A stretch of 64,000 nucleotides of DNA from CAIWHR01 sp963713275. GTDB lineage: Bacteria > Pseudomonadota > Gammaproteobacteria > Burkholderiales > Casimicrobiaceae. Position numbers and translations under genes: made by a program. This document shows, piece after piece, positions 36,753 through 47,280 of the stretch. The stretch's first letter is position 1, and each line of letters begins with the position of its first letter. Under the pieces are notes generated by a model that was not told the origin of the DNA, did not search any database, and saw only the letters and a list, made by a program, of their open reading frames with translations. The stretch spans positions 124,001 to 188,000 of the forward strand of contig CAVQLG010000011.1 in NCBI GenBank assembly GCA_963713275.1, given 5' to 3'.

Positions 36753-39596
36753 TCAGGTTCCGACGAGCATCTCGCCCTCGGACAGGCCGGGCGCGAAGGC
36801 ATCCTCGATCAGTTTCTTCTGCTGGGCCAGGTGTTTCGACATGGTGCCCACGGCCGGCGACGCCGAGACCGGGCGGCCGGCGTACGCCACGACCTGCTCC
36901 GGCTGCACGTCGGCGCGGAAGTACGCGCGCAGCCGGTACCAGGCGCCCTGGTTCTGCGGCTCCTCCTGGCACCACACGACTTCCCTGACGTTCGGGAACC
37001 GCGCGAGCTCGACCTTGAACGCCTCGTGCGGGAACGGGTAGAGCTGCTCGAAGCGGATGATCGCCACGTCGTCGATCTTGTGCTCCCGCCGGTGGGCGAG
37101 AAGCTCGTAATAGACCTTGCCGCAGCAGAGGATCACGCGCCGCACCTTCTTTGCCGTGAGCTTCTCGGTTTCGCCGATCACGTTGCGGAAATGCCCGTCC
37201 GCGAGCTCCTCCAGCGTCGACACCGCCTCCTTGTGCCGCAGCAGGCTCTTCGGGCTCATGACGATCAGCGGCTTGCGGAACGTGCGCAGCATCTGCCGCC
37301 GCAGCAGGTGGTAGATCTGCGCCGGCGTGGTCGGCACGCAGACCTGCATGTTGTGCTCGGCGCAAAGCTGCAGGAAACGCTCGGGCCGCGCCGAGGAGTG
37401 CTCGGGCCCCTGGCCCTCGTAGCCGTGCGGCAGCAGCAGGACGAGGCCGCAGACGCGGCCCCATTTCACTTCGCCGGAGCTGATGAACTGGTCGATGACG
37501 ACCTGCGCGCCGTTGGCGAAGTCGCCGAACTGCGCCTCCCAGATGATGAGCCGCCTGGGGTCCGACGTCGCGTAGCCGTACTCGAAGCCCAGCACGCCGA
37601 GCTCGGTCAGCACCGAGTCGATCACCTCGATCGTCGGCTGGCCTTCCTTCACGTGCTCGAGCGGCACCCAGGTTCCCGAATCCCACTTCTCGCGATTCTG
37701 GTCGTGCAGCACCGCGTGCCGGTGCACGAACGTGCCCCGGCCGACGTCCTCGCCGGAGAGCCGCACGCCGTACCCCTCGTTGAGGAGCGTGGCGTAGGCG
37801 AGCGTCTCGCCCATTCCCCAGTCGAGCGGAAGCTTGCCGTCGGCCATCGCCTTGCGGTCGGCGATCACCTTCTCGACGCGCGGGTGCAGCTTGAATCCGG
37901 CAGGCACCTCGCAGACCTTCTTCGCCAGCGCCTTGAGGAACCGGACCGGCACCCGGGTGTCCGCCGACTGCGTCCACTTGTTGTCCATCGTGTAAGGCGA
38001 CCAGTCGAGCCCGAAGGGCGCCTTGTAGTTCGACAGGATCGTCTTGTTGGTGTGGTAACCCTTGTCCATCGCGGCCCGGTAGGCGGCGATCATCGCGTCG
38101 GGCTCGTCCGGCCCGATCACGCCCGCGGCCACCAGCGCGTCGGCGTAGAGGCGGCGCGTGCCCGGATGCTGGTTGATCTTCTTGTACATCAGCGGCTGCG
38201 TGACCATCGGCTCGTCGGCCTCGTTGTGCCCCAGCCGGCGGAAGCAGACGAGGTCGATGAACACGTCCTTGTGGTACTGCTGGCGGAATTCGAGCGCGAG
38301 GTCGACGGCGAGAAGGCAGACCTCCGGGTCGTCGCCGTTGACGTGGAAGATGGGCGCCTCGACCATCTTGGCGATGTCGGTGCAGTAGAGCGTGCCGCGG
38401 GTGTCGCGCGGGTCGGACGTCGTGAACCCGATCTGGTTGTTGATGACGATGTGGATCGTGCCCCCGGTGTAGTAGCCGCGCGTCTGCGACATGTTGAGGA
38501 CTTCCTGCAGCACGCCCTGGCCGGCCACCGCGGCGTCGCCGTGGATCAGCACCGGCAGCACCTGGTCGCCCTTGGTGTCGCCGCGGCGGTGCTGGCGCGC
38601 GCGCACGGAGCCCTCGACGACCGGGTTCACCGCCTCGAGGTGCGAGGGGTTGAACGCGAGCGTCAGGTGCATCGGCCCCCCCGGCGTGATCACGTCGGAC
38701 GAGAACCCCTGGTGGTACTTGACGTCGCCGGCCGAAAGGTCGTGGGAGTACTTGCCCTCGAACTCGGAGAAGAGGTCCGAGGGCATCTTGCCCAGCGTGT
38801 TGACCAGCACGTTGAGCCGGCCGCGGTGCGCCATGCCGATGACGACCTCCTGCACGCCCGCCGCGCCCGCCCGCTCGACCAACCGGTCCAGCATCGGCGT
38901 CATCGTCTCGCCGCCCTCGCCGGAGAAGCGCTTCTGCCCGACGTACTTGGTGTGCAGGTAGCGCTCCAGCGTTTCGGCCGCGGTCAACCGCTCGAGGATG
39001 TGCCGCTTCTGCTCGGCGGTGTACGTCGGCTTCGAGCGGATCGGCTCGATCCGCTGCTGGATGAAGCGTTTGACCGCCGTGTCGTGGATGTACATGTACT
39101 CGGCGCCAAAACTGCGGCAATAGGTGTCCTCGAGCGCTTGCACGAGGTCGCGCAGGCGCATGCGCTCCGGGCCCGCCTTGAACGAGCCGACGTCGAACAG
39201 CGTGTCGAGGTCGGCCGCGGTGAAGCCGTAGGTCGAAAGGTCGAGGTCGGGGATGGCCGGCTTCTCGGCGCGCTGCAGCGGGTCGAGGTCGGCGTGGAAC
39301 ATCCCCAGGGTGCGGTACTTGCCGATGAGCTGCAGCACCAGCACCTGCTTGTGCATGGTCGCGGCGTCGACCATCGCGCCCGCGACCTTGCGGCTCTTGC
39401 CCAGGCGGATGAACGACTCGATGACCGGAGCGTGGGCGACGTCGGCGGCCCCGCCGCGCAGCGTGTCGAAGTAGGCGCGCCAGTCATCGCCGACCGATTC
39501 CGGATCGGCGAGGTAGCTCTCGTACTGCTCCTCGATGAACGGCGCATTGCCGCCGAACAGCGTACTCGTCGCCTCGAACGTCTTCATTTCGCCCAT
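36753..39596 (-). CDS. odhA: 2-oxoglutarate dehydrogenase E1 component
   Basis: A 947-residue thiamine-diphosphate enzyme that decarboxylates 2-oxoglutarate. Features: N-terminal NAPFIEEQYESYLADPESV (E2-binding), HRGRLNVLVN, the ThDP region HGDAAVAGQGVLQEVLNMSQ and NNQIGFTTS, and the C-terminal EFQPFD-equivalent FEQLYPFPHE. ATG 39596 has AGGAG upstream. Full length. The gene is 125 bp after gltA, with a strong hairpin in between. Confidence 0.94.
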   Translation of the reverse strand: MGEMKTFEATSTLFGGNAPFIEEQYESYLADPESVGDDWRAYFDTLRGGAADVAHAPVIESFIRLGKSRKVAGAMVDAATMHKQVLVLQLIGKYRTLGMFHADLDPLQRAEKPAIPDLDLSTYGFTAADLDTLFDVGSFKAGPERMRLRDLVQALEDTYCRSFGAEYMYIHDTAVKRFIQQRIEPIRSKPTYTAEQKRHILERLTAAETLERYLHTKYVGQKRFSGEGGETMTPMLDRLVERAGAAGVQEVVIGMAHRGRLNVLVNTLGKMPSDLFSEFEGKYSHDLSAGDVKYHQGFSSDVITPGGPMHLTLAFNPSHLEAVNPVVEGSVRARQHRRGDTKGDQVLPVLIHGDAAVAGQGVLQEVLNMSQTRGYYTGGTIHIVINNQIGFTTSDPRDTRGTLYCTDIAKMVEAPIFHVNGDDPEVCLLAVDLALEFRQQYHKDVFIDLVCFRRLGHNEADEPMVTQPLMYKKINQHPGTRRLYADALVAAGVIGPDEPDAMIAAYRAAMDKGYHTNKTILSNYKAPFGLDWSPYTMDNKWTQSADTRVPVRFLKALAKKVCEVPAGFKLHPRVEKVIADRKAMADGKLPLDWGMGETLAYATLLNEGYGVRLSGEDVGRGTFVHRHAVLHDQNREKWDSGTWVPLEHVKEGQPTIEVIDSVLTELGVLGFEYGYATSDPRRLIIWEAQFGDFANGAQVVIDQFISSGEVKWGRVCGLVLLLPHGYEGQGPEHSSARPERFLQLCAEHNMQVCVPTTPAQIYHLLRRQMLRTFRKPLIVMSPKSLLRHKEAVSTLEELADGHFRNVIGETEKLTAKKVRRVILCCGKVYYELLAHRREHKIDDVAIIRFEQLYPFPHEAFKVELARFPNVREVVWCQEEPQNQGAWYRLRAYFRADVQPEQVVAYAGRPVSASPAVGTMSKHLAQQKKLIEDAFAPGLSEGEMLVGT

Positions 39597-39674
39597 CGCG
39601 TCATCTCCTGGCCGCTCCCGGCTCGCGTCCGGGGTCTCGGATTTGCCCATCGGCACGTCAATCGCCACGACAAC

Positions 39675-39703
39675 AAATGGGGCGGTCCCCGACCGCCCCA
39701 TTT
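39675..39703 (-). terminator. 12-bp perfect hairpin between gltA and odhA
   Basis: AAATGGGGCGGT and ACCGCCCCATTT form a perfect 12-bp stem with a 5-nt loop. On the minus strand the 3' arm ends ATTTGTTGTC, a poor U tract, so it may be a partial terminator or a processing/stability element adjusting gltA relative to odhA expression. Confidence 0.6.
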
Positions 39704-39721
39704 CCTGCCGGAGAACGGATT

Positions 39722-41035
<1,314 letters not shown>

Positions 41036-41172
41036 TGGGTCTCCATGCGCGGTGGTTCCGGCGCACGAACAGCGCGCGGGGTTCCGCGTGCGTTCGACTG
41101 CCGGCTCGTCGTTACACTGTCGTCGGATCCTGCCTGGTCGTCGTCGCGTCCCTTGGAGCGTGGCGGCCGCGG

Positions 41173-41412
41173 TCAGGCGGCGCGCAGCAGGTCAAGGAGC
41201 GGACGCGCTGCGGGATCCGCCGTTTCGGTCTTGCCGGACAGGAGATCCCAAAGCTCATTATCGGTGAGTTCGAGCAGGCGGTCGAGCACCCCCACGTCCG
41301 CGTCGGTGAGCTGCGCGCCGCGCGCGTCGAGGAACCGCGCGAGGATCAGGTCGTTCTCGAGCATCCCGCGGCGGCAGCGCCAGCGCAGGCGATTGAGTTG
41401 CGTCGCGTCCAT
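41173..41412 (-). CDS. sdhE: Succinate dehydrogenase assembly factor SdhE
   Basis: A 79-residue cytoplasmic protein promoting covalent flavinylation of SdhA. The signature RWRCRRGMLENDLIL with its RGxxE motif is at residues 9-23, and the acidic LLELTDNELWDLL helix follows. ATG 41412 is the family start. Lies between sdhB (38 bp) and gltA, as usual. Confidence 0.9.
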   Translation of the reverse strand: MDATQLNRLRWRCRRGMLENDLILARFLDARGAQLTDADVGVLDRLLELTDNELWDLLSGKTETADPAARPLLDLLRAA

Positions 41413-41449
41413 CGGCGCCCCTCGCGGCGATCGGCGGCGCAACGCGCGG

Positions 41450-42145
41450 TCAAACCGCGCGCTTCACCATGATTTCCTTGATCTTGCCGATCGCCTTGGT
41501 CGGGTTGAGGCTCTTCGGGCAGACGTCGACGCAGTTCATGATCGTGTGGCAGCGGAACAGCCGGTACGGATCCTCGAGATTGTCGAGCCGCTCGTTGGTC
41601 GCGAGGTCGCGCGTGTCGGCGATGAAGCGGTAGGCGGCCAGGAGCCCGGCCGGGCCGACGAACTTGTCCGGATTCCACCAGAACGAGGGGCACGACGTCG
41701 AGCAGCACGCGCAGAGGATGCACTCATACAGGCCGTCCAGCTCCTCCCGATCCTCGGGCGACTGCAGGCGCTCCTTCTCGGGCGGCGGGGTGTCGTTGAC
41801 GAGGTAGGGCTTGATCGAGTGGTACTGCGTGAAGAACTGGCTCATGTCCACGATGAGGTCGCGGATGACCGGCAGGCCGGGCAGCGGCCGCAGTTCGACC
41901 GGCTCGGAGAGCTCCTTGAGATTCGTGATGCAGGCCAGCCCGTTCTTGCCGTTGATGTTCATCGCGTCGGAGCCGCAGACGCCCTCCCGGCAGCTGCGGC
42001 GAAACGCCAGCGTGTCGTCCTGGGCCTTGAGCCGTATCAGCGCGTCGAGCAGCATCCGGTCGTGGGCTTCGAGCGCGACGTCGTAATCCTGCACCCGCGG
42101 CGCCGCATCGGCTTCGGGGTCGTAGCGATAAACGCGGAATTTCAT
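41450..42145 (-). CDS. sdhB: Succinate dehydrogenase iron-sulfur subunit
   Basis: A 231-residue subunit carrying three Fe-S centres. The 2Fe-2S Cys are in RRSCREGVCGSDAMNINGKNGLAC, the 4Fe-4S and 3Fe-4S ligands in CILCACCSTSCPSFWW and CHTIMNCVDVCPKSLNP. Passes electrons from SdhA to ubiquinone at the SdhCD membrane anchor. Follows sdhA by 36 bp. Confidence 0.95.
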   Translation of the reverse strand: MKFRVYRYDPEADAAPRVQDYDVALEAHDRMLLDALIRLKAQDDTLAFRRSCREGVCGSDAMNINGKNGLACITNLKELSEPVELRPLPGLPVIRDLIVDMSQFFTQYHSIKPYLVNDTPPPEKERLQSPEDREELDGLYECILCACCSTSCPSFWWNPDKFVGPAGLLAAYRFIADTRDLATNERLDNLEDPYRLFRCHTIMNCVDVCPKSLNPTKAIGKIKEIMVKRAV

Positions 42146-42181
42146 CGATGGCTCCAGATCTTCGATCTTCGTCGAGGGCGC

Positions 42182-43949
42182 TCAGTACGTCCGCGCCTTG
42201 GGCGGGAAGGCGTCGACCGACAGCGGCTTCATGTTGACCGGCTTGTACGCGAGGCGATTGCCCTCGCGGTACCAGAGCGTGTGCTTCATCCAGTTGGGGT
42301 CGTCGCGGTCGGGGTAGTCGCTCCGCGCCTGCGCACCGCGCGATTCGCGCCGGGCCGTCGCCGAGATGATCGTCGCCTTCGCGGTCTCGATCAGGTTGTC
42401 GAGCTCCAGCGCCTCCACGCGCGCGGTGTTGAAGGTCTTGCTCTTGTCCTTGATCGCCGTGCGGCGCACGCGCTCCTCGATCTCGAGCACCTTGGTCACG
42501 CCGGAGGAGAGCAGGTCGTGGTTCCGGAAAACGCCGCAGTGCCCCTGCATCGCCTTGCGCAGCGCGTTGCCGACGTCCGGCACGGATTCGCCGCTGGTGG
42601 CGCTCTCCAGCCGGGCGAGGCGCGCGCCCGCGACATCGCCGGCATCCGCCGGAAGCGGCTTGTGCGCGCGGCCCTTCAAGCCCTGGGCAACGATGAAATC
42701 GCCCGCGGCGCGGCCGAAGACGATGAGGTCGAGCAGCGAGTTGGTGCCGAGCCGGTTGGCGCCGTGCACCGACACGCAGGCGCACTCGCCCACGGCGTAC
42801 AGACCCTCGACGACGACCTTGTAGTCGTCGCCCTTGGGGGCCACGACCTGGCCGTGGATGTTGGTGGGGATGCCGCCCATCTGGTAGTGGATCGTCGGCA
42901 CCACCGGGATCGGCTCCTTGATGCAGTCGACGTTGGCGAACTTGAGCGCGATCTCGCGTAATCGACGGCAGGCGCTTCAGGATCACGTCGGGGCCGAGGT
43001 GGTCGAGCTTCAGCAGCACGTGGTCCTTCTCCGGTCCGCAGCCCCGGCCTTCCTTGATCTCCTGGTCCATCGACCGCGAGACGACGTCGCGCGACGCCAG
43101 GTCCTTGGCGTTCGGCGCGTAGCGCTCCATGAAGCGCTCGCCGTTGCAGTTGAGCAGGATGCCGCCCTCGCCGCGCACGCCCTCGGTGATCAGCACGCCG
43201 GCGCCGGCGACGCCGGTCGGGTGGAACTGCCAGAACTCCATGTCCTGCAGCGGGATCCCGGCGCGCGCGGCCATGCCGAGCCCGTCGCCGGTGTTGATGA
43301 AGGCGTTGGTCGAGGCCGCGAAGATGCGTCCGGCGCCGCCGGTGGCGAACAGCGTCGCCTTCGCCTGCAGGATCATCACCGCGCCGGTTTCCATCTCCAG
43401 CGCGACCACGCCCAGCACGTCGCCAGCGGCGTCGCGCACGAGGTCGAGCGCCATCCACTCGACGAAGAACTGCGTGCGCGCGCGCACGTTGCGCTGGTAG
43501 AGCGTGTGCAGGAGCGCGTGGCCGGTGCGGTCGGCGGCCGCGCAGGCGCGCTGCACCGGCTTCTCGCCGAAGTTCGCCATGTGCCCGCCGAACGGGCGCT
43601 GGTAGATCGTCCCGTCGGGGTTGCGGTCGAACGGCATGCCGAAATGCTCGAGCTCGTAGACCACCTGGGTGGCGGCCTTGCACATGTACTCGATGGCGTC
43701 CTGGTCGCCGAGCCAGTCCGAGCCCTTGACCGTGTCGTACATGTGCCACAGCCAGCTGTCCTCGCTCATGTTGCCGAGCGACGCGCCGATGCCGCCCTGC
43801 GCCGCCACCGTGTGCGAACGGGTGGGAAAGACCTTCGACAGAACGGCGACCGAGAGCCCCGCCTCGGCGAGCTGCAGCGAGGCCCGCATGCCGGAGCCGC
43901 CGGCGCCGACGACCAGCGCATCGAATCTTCGTACGGGTAGCTGACTCAT
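42182..43949 (-). CDS. sdhA: Succinate dehydrogenase flavoprotein subunit (frameshifted in this sequence)
   Basis: The FAD subunit of complex II, oxidising succinate to fumarate. The first frame has FDALVVGAGGSGMRASLQLA, the FAD-linked His in SHTVAAQGGIGA, and HPTGVAGAGVLITEGVRGEGG. At 42959 an extra base (GCGTAATCG where LPSIREIALKFA is expected) changes frame. The second frame continues PTIHYQMGGIPTN, the catalytic ACVSVHGANRLGTNSLLDL and the C-terminal KHTLWY. Corrected length is 588 residues, normal for SdhA. The ATG overlaps the sdhD stop in ATGA. A sequencing insertion is the likeliest explanation. Confidence 0.9.
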
Positions 43950-44302
43950 GCCTTGACGCCCCAGAGCAGTTGAATCGTCCAGCCGAGGTAGGCGATCAGC
44001 ACGGCGACCGCCGCCACCTGCAGCGAAAGGCGCAGGCCGACCGGCTTGAGGTAGTCCATGAAGATGTCGCGCACGCCGATCCACGCGTGGTAGAGCAGCG
44101 CGACCATGAACAGGAACGTCGCCAGCTTGAACACCCCATGCGCGAACAGCGCCTGCCACAGCGGGTAGTCGAGCCCGCCGTTCCACAGCGCGATTGCCAG
44201 CAGCAACAGCGTGTAGAGCGCCATCAGCACCGCCGTCACGCGCTGCAGCAGCCAATCCTTGAGCCCGTAGTGGGCCCCCACCGCCTGGCGCCGGGTCACC
44301 AT
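43946..44302 (-). CDS. sdhD: Succinate dehydrogenase membrane anchor subunit SdhD
   Basis: A 118-residue membrane subunit with three hydrophobic helices. GLKDWLLQRVTAVLMALYTLLL resembles the SdhD quinone-site region and ALLYHAWIGVRDIFMDYLKP carries the haem-ligand His of the family. It overlaps sdhC by 7 nt and sdhA by 4 nt. Confidence 0.9.
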   Translation of the reverse strand: MVTRRQAVGAHYGLKDWLLQRVTAVLMALYTLLLLAIALWNGGLDYPLWQALFAHGVFKLATFLFMVALLYHAWIGVRDIFMDYLKPVGLRLSLQVAAVAVLIAYLGWTIQLLWGVKA

Positions 44303-44694
44303 AGCCGCACTCCCACGATCAGCGTGAGCGCGAGGCTCACGACGAGGACGATCACGCTGGACTGCCGCGCCGGCGCGAGCTCGATGCCTTTGTGCAGGTC
44401 GAGCAGCAGGTAGCGGATGCCGGCGCAGAAGTGGTGCAGGTACGCCCAGGCGAAGCCGAGCAGCACGAGCTTCGCCAGCGGGTGCGCGACGAACGATTTC
44501 AGCGCCGCGAACGACTCGGCCGACGCGAGGCTCATGCCGACGCCGGCGAGCAGCGCGGGAATCGCGAACAGGAACAGCACGGCCCCGCTCAACCGGTGCA
44601 GGATCGAGACGATGCCGGGAAGCGGCAGTCGGGTCCTGATGAGATCGAGATAGACCGGCCGCGGCTTGACCACGGATCGCTCGATGGCGGACAT
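44296..44694 (-). CDS. sdhC: Succinate dehydrogenase cytochrome b556 subunit SdhC
   Basis: A 132-residue membrane subunit. RPVYLDLIRTRLPLPGIVSILHRLSGAVLF is the family N-terminus with the SxxHR quinone-binding motif, and YLHHFCAGIRYLLLDLHKG holds the haem His. First gene of the sdhCDAB-sdhE-gltA-odhAB-lpdA run. A TATAAT promoter element lies about 245 bp upstream. Confidence 0.92.
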   Translation of the reverse strand: MSAIERSVVKPRPVYLDLIRTRLPLPGIVSILHRLSGAVLFLFAIPALLAGVGMSLASAESFAALKSFVAHPLAKLVLLGFAWAYLHHFCAGIRYLLLDLHKGIELAPARQSSVIVLVVSLALTLIVGVRLW

Positions 44695-45023
44695 AGGCGT
44701 TTACTCGTCGCGGAGGGAAGAATCAGAAGCGAGATGGCGGGCGGCCAGGACGGACGGCGCCCCGGCCGGCGTGCTGCGCTGCACCCGCAGCGGGCCCGCT
44801 GGCACCGGGGGAGACGAAACTCGGCAACACGTTCATGGCAAGGCGCCCAAGGGGCACTCTCGGCTGCGTCCGGGAACCCCCCAGCCGCTCCACGCTTGCC
44901 AGGCGGCGTCCCGAGCCGAATGTGCACGGCAGCAAATTATAGCGTGAATCGTCGCCCGGGCGCATCCTGCTCGCACGCGTGTCGAACCCGTTGCGCCGAA
45001 TACCCCTCGGCGCGGTCGGTCCA
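44695..45023. other. Gene-free leader and promoter region of sdhC
   Basis: About 330 bp between the GntR regulator gene and sdhC. It holds the TATAAT element at 44941-44936 and an apparent long untranslated leader. I see no known riboswitch or convincing small gene in it. Confidence 0.5.
44936..44941 (-). promoter_or_regulatory. Likely -10 element of the sdhCDAB promoter
   Basis: A perfect TATAAT on the minus strand upstream of sdhC, within a GC-rich background. The -35 region is weak (TGCGCC at 17-bp spacing), suggesting activator dependence. A start near 44929 would give an unusually long leader of about 235 nt. Confidence 0.5.
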
Positions 45024-45755
45024 TCAGCCAAGTTCGTTCCGGTAGTGGTGCTGGACAGGTCGTGCACAGGCTCCGGCGCCATTCGACGGGCTTCTCGCCC
45101 CAGGTCAGCGTCACGCGGTCCACGGCGAGCAACGGCGCGCCGGGCGCTACGGCCAGGATGGCGGCGCAGGCCCCGTCCGCGCCGATCGCCCGCAGCCGCT
45201 CCTCGGCCTTGAGCACGCGCACGCCGAACTGGGTCTCGAACAGGGCGTAGACCGATCCGCGGTAAGCCTCGATGCGCGCGCGCGTGAGGCCGCGGAAGAG
45301 CGCGGCCGGCAGCGTGATCTCGTCCAGCACCGTGGGCACGCCGTCGTAGGAGAGCACTCGGCGCAGGACGACGACCGGGTCCCCGATCTTGAGATCGAGC
45401 AGCCGGGCCGCCTCCGCCCCGGCCTTGCCGCGCCGGAGGTCGAGCAGTCGGATCGCCGGCTCGACTTCCGCCCGTCGTTGCGTCGGATGCTCCGAAAGCG
45501 CAGCAGCGATGCCTGCTCCTCGGTGTGCGAGGCGACGAAGGTGCCCTTGCCCTGGCGGCGCACGACCAGGTTGTCGGCGGCGAGCGCGTCGACTGCCTTG
45601 CGCACCGTGCCCTGGGACACGCCGTAACGGGCGGCGAGTTCCTGCTCGCTCGGGATCGCCTCGGCCGGCCGCCACTCGCCGGCCGCGAGGCTCGCTTCGA
45701 GCAGCGACTTGATCTGCAGGTAGAGCGGACGAAACGACGGAGCGGTCGCGGTCAT
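45024..45755 (-). CDS. GntR/HutC-family transcriptional regulator (frameshifted in this sequence)
   Basis: The first frame encodes a GntR winged-helix domain (IPSEQELAARYGVSQGTVRKAVDALAADNLVVRRQGKGTFV). Near 45467-45473 one base appears missing, after which another frame continues a UTRA effector-binding domain (EVEPAIRLLDL..., PTVLDEITLPAALFRGLT, GAPLLAVDRVTLTWGEKPVEWRRSLC). A further shift between 45051 and 45070 is needed to reach the normal HutC-type end HHYRNELG and TGA at 45026-45024. The corrected protein is about 243 residues. It lies between sdhC and mdh, divergent from mdh, so it is a candidate regulator of the TCA genes. Confidence 0.78.
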
Positions 45756-45847
45756 CGGATTCCGGCAGCGACGGGCGGCCGTGCGTGCGCCGCGGCGCGG
45801 GCATTATCGGCTGCCGAAGACCCGGCTGTCCATCGGTTTTCTCGTAG

Positions 45848-45863
45848 TCTTATATCATATAGA
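45848..45863. promoter_or_regulatory. Near-palindromic AT-rich operator candidate
   Basis: TCTTATATCATATAGA is a near-perfect inverted repeat (TCTtATAT-c-ATATAGA) in the gntR-mdh intergenic region, just upstream of the mdh -35. The AT-rich core in this GC-rich region, next to a GntR gene, suggests its autoregulatory site controlling both directions. This is inference. Confidence 0.5.
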
Positions 45864-45871
45864 TGAGTTGT

Positions 45872-45901
45872 TTGACACTGCGCCGGGCGCGGTCTTAGAA
45901 T
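45872..45901 (+). promoter_or_regulatory. Predicted sigma-70 promoter of mdh
   Basis: TTGACA (45872-45877) and TAGAAT (45896-45901) are separated by 18 bp, a near-consensus housekeeping promoter reading towards mdh with a leader of about 147 nt. The operator-like palindrome lies 8 bp upstream of the -35. Confidence 0.65.
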
Positions 45902-46054
45902 CGCGCTCGGCCGCTGCGCCGGATTCGCCACGCCCGGTGGTGTTGTGTGCGGTGCAGTACGCCTTCGGGAACCCCGGATCTCGCCCATCGCTCGCGCCCA
46001 CCGCGACTTCCGCGCCTTCCATCCGCCTTTCGTCCACGCTCCGAGGAGAACGCA

Positions 46055-47041
46055 ATGAAACAACCCGTCCGCGTCGCAGTCACCGGTGCCGCCGGCCAGA
46101 TCGGTTACAGCCTGCTGTTCCGCATTGCCGCTGGCGAGATGCTCGGCCGCGATCAGCCGGTGATCCTGCAGATGCTCGAACTCCCGGTCGACAAGGCGCA
46201 GGCGGCGCTCAAGGGCGTGATGATGGAGATCGAGGACTGCGCCTTCCCGCTGGTCGCCGGCATGGTCGGCACCTCCGACCCCGCAGTCGCCTTCAAGGAC
46301 GCCGACGTCGCGCTGCTCGTGGGTGCCCGGCCGCGCGGCCCTGGAATGGAGCGCAAGGACCTCCTGCTCGAGAACGCGAAGATCTTCACGGTCCAGGGCA
46401 AGGCGCTCGACGCGGCGGCGAGCCGCGGTGTCAAGGTGCTGGTCGTCGGCAACCCTGCAAACACCAACGCCTACATCGCGATGAAGTCCGCGCCCTCGCT
46501 GCCGAAGAAGAACTTCACCGCGATGCTGCGCCTCGACCATAACCGTGCCCTGTCGCAGATCGCCGCGCGCACCGGCAAGCCGGTGGACGCGATCGAGAAG
46601 CTCGTCGTCTGGGGCAACCATTCCCCGACGATGTACGCCGACTACCGCTTCGCCACGATCGACGGCAAGTCGGTGAAGGCGACGATCAACGACGAGGAAT
46701 GGAACCGCAACGTCTTCCTGCCCACCGTCGGCAAGCGCGGCGCTGTCATCATCGAGGCGCGCGGCATGTCCTCGGCGGCCTCGGCTGCCAACGCAGCGAT
46801 CGACCACATCCGCGACTGGTCGCTCGGCACCGGCGGCAAGTGGGTGACGATGGGCATTCCCTCGGACGGCAGCTACGGCATCCCCGAGGACGTCATGTAC
46901 GGTTTCCCGGTGACCTGCGCCGGTGGCCAGTACACGGTCGTTTCCGGCCTCGAGATCGACGCCTTCTCGCGGGAGAAGATGAACTTCACGCTGAAGGAAC
47001 TCGAGGAGGAGCGCGCGGGCGTCGCCTCGCTCCTGCGTTGA
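46055..47041 (+). CDS. mdh: Malate dehydrogenase
   Basis: A 328-residue NAD-dependent enzyme of the cytosolic-MDH-like group common in betaproteobacteria. NAD motif VTGAAGQIGYSLLFRIAAGEML, substrate Arg loop in ARPRGPGMERKDLL, RLDHNRA, and catalytic His in VVWGNHSPTMYAD (about 189). GAGGAG precedes the ATG at 46055. Converts malate and oxaloacetate. Confidence 0.94.
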   Translation: MKQPVRVAVTGAAGQIGYSLLFRIAAGEMLGRDQPVILQMLELPVDKAQAALKGVMMEIEDCAFPLVAGMVGTSDPAVAFKDADVALLVGARPRGPGMERKDLLLENAKIFTVQGKALDAAASRGVKVLVVGNPANTNAYIAMKSAPSLPKKNFTAMLRLDHNRALSQIAARTGKPVDAIEKLVVWGNHSPTMYADYRFATIDGKSVKATINDEEWNRNVFLPTVGKRGAVIIEARGMSSAASAANAAIDHIRDWSLGTGGKWVTMGIPSDGSYGIPEDVMYGFPVTCAGGQYTVVSGLEIDAFSREKMNFTLKELEEERAGVASLLR

Positions 47042-47280
47042 CGGCGTCACGGCGCCGGTGCGGCGACCGATGCCGCTTCGGCTCTGCGCCGCCGGCAGCG
47101 CCGTACGGCCCGGACGGGAGGCTGCCGGTCCGGGCGGTGGACCCCGCCCGCGGCGGTGTCCTCGCCGCCGACGCGCCCGGCCAGCCGGAACCCGTTCCGC
47201 GTGGCGGCCGGCGCGCGTGCACGAGCCCGCCGCGCCCTGCGCGACCGGCGCCGCGTTTCCTTCCCCCTGAGGTCCGCCCA

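Noticed and set aside
42182..43949. sdhA as a true pseudogene
   Set aside because: Both parts are fully conserved, the flanking sdhB and sdhD are intact, and a single inserted base explains it; a sequence error is more likely, though not proven.
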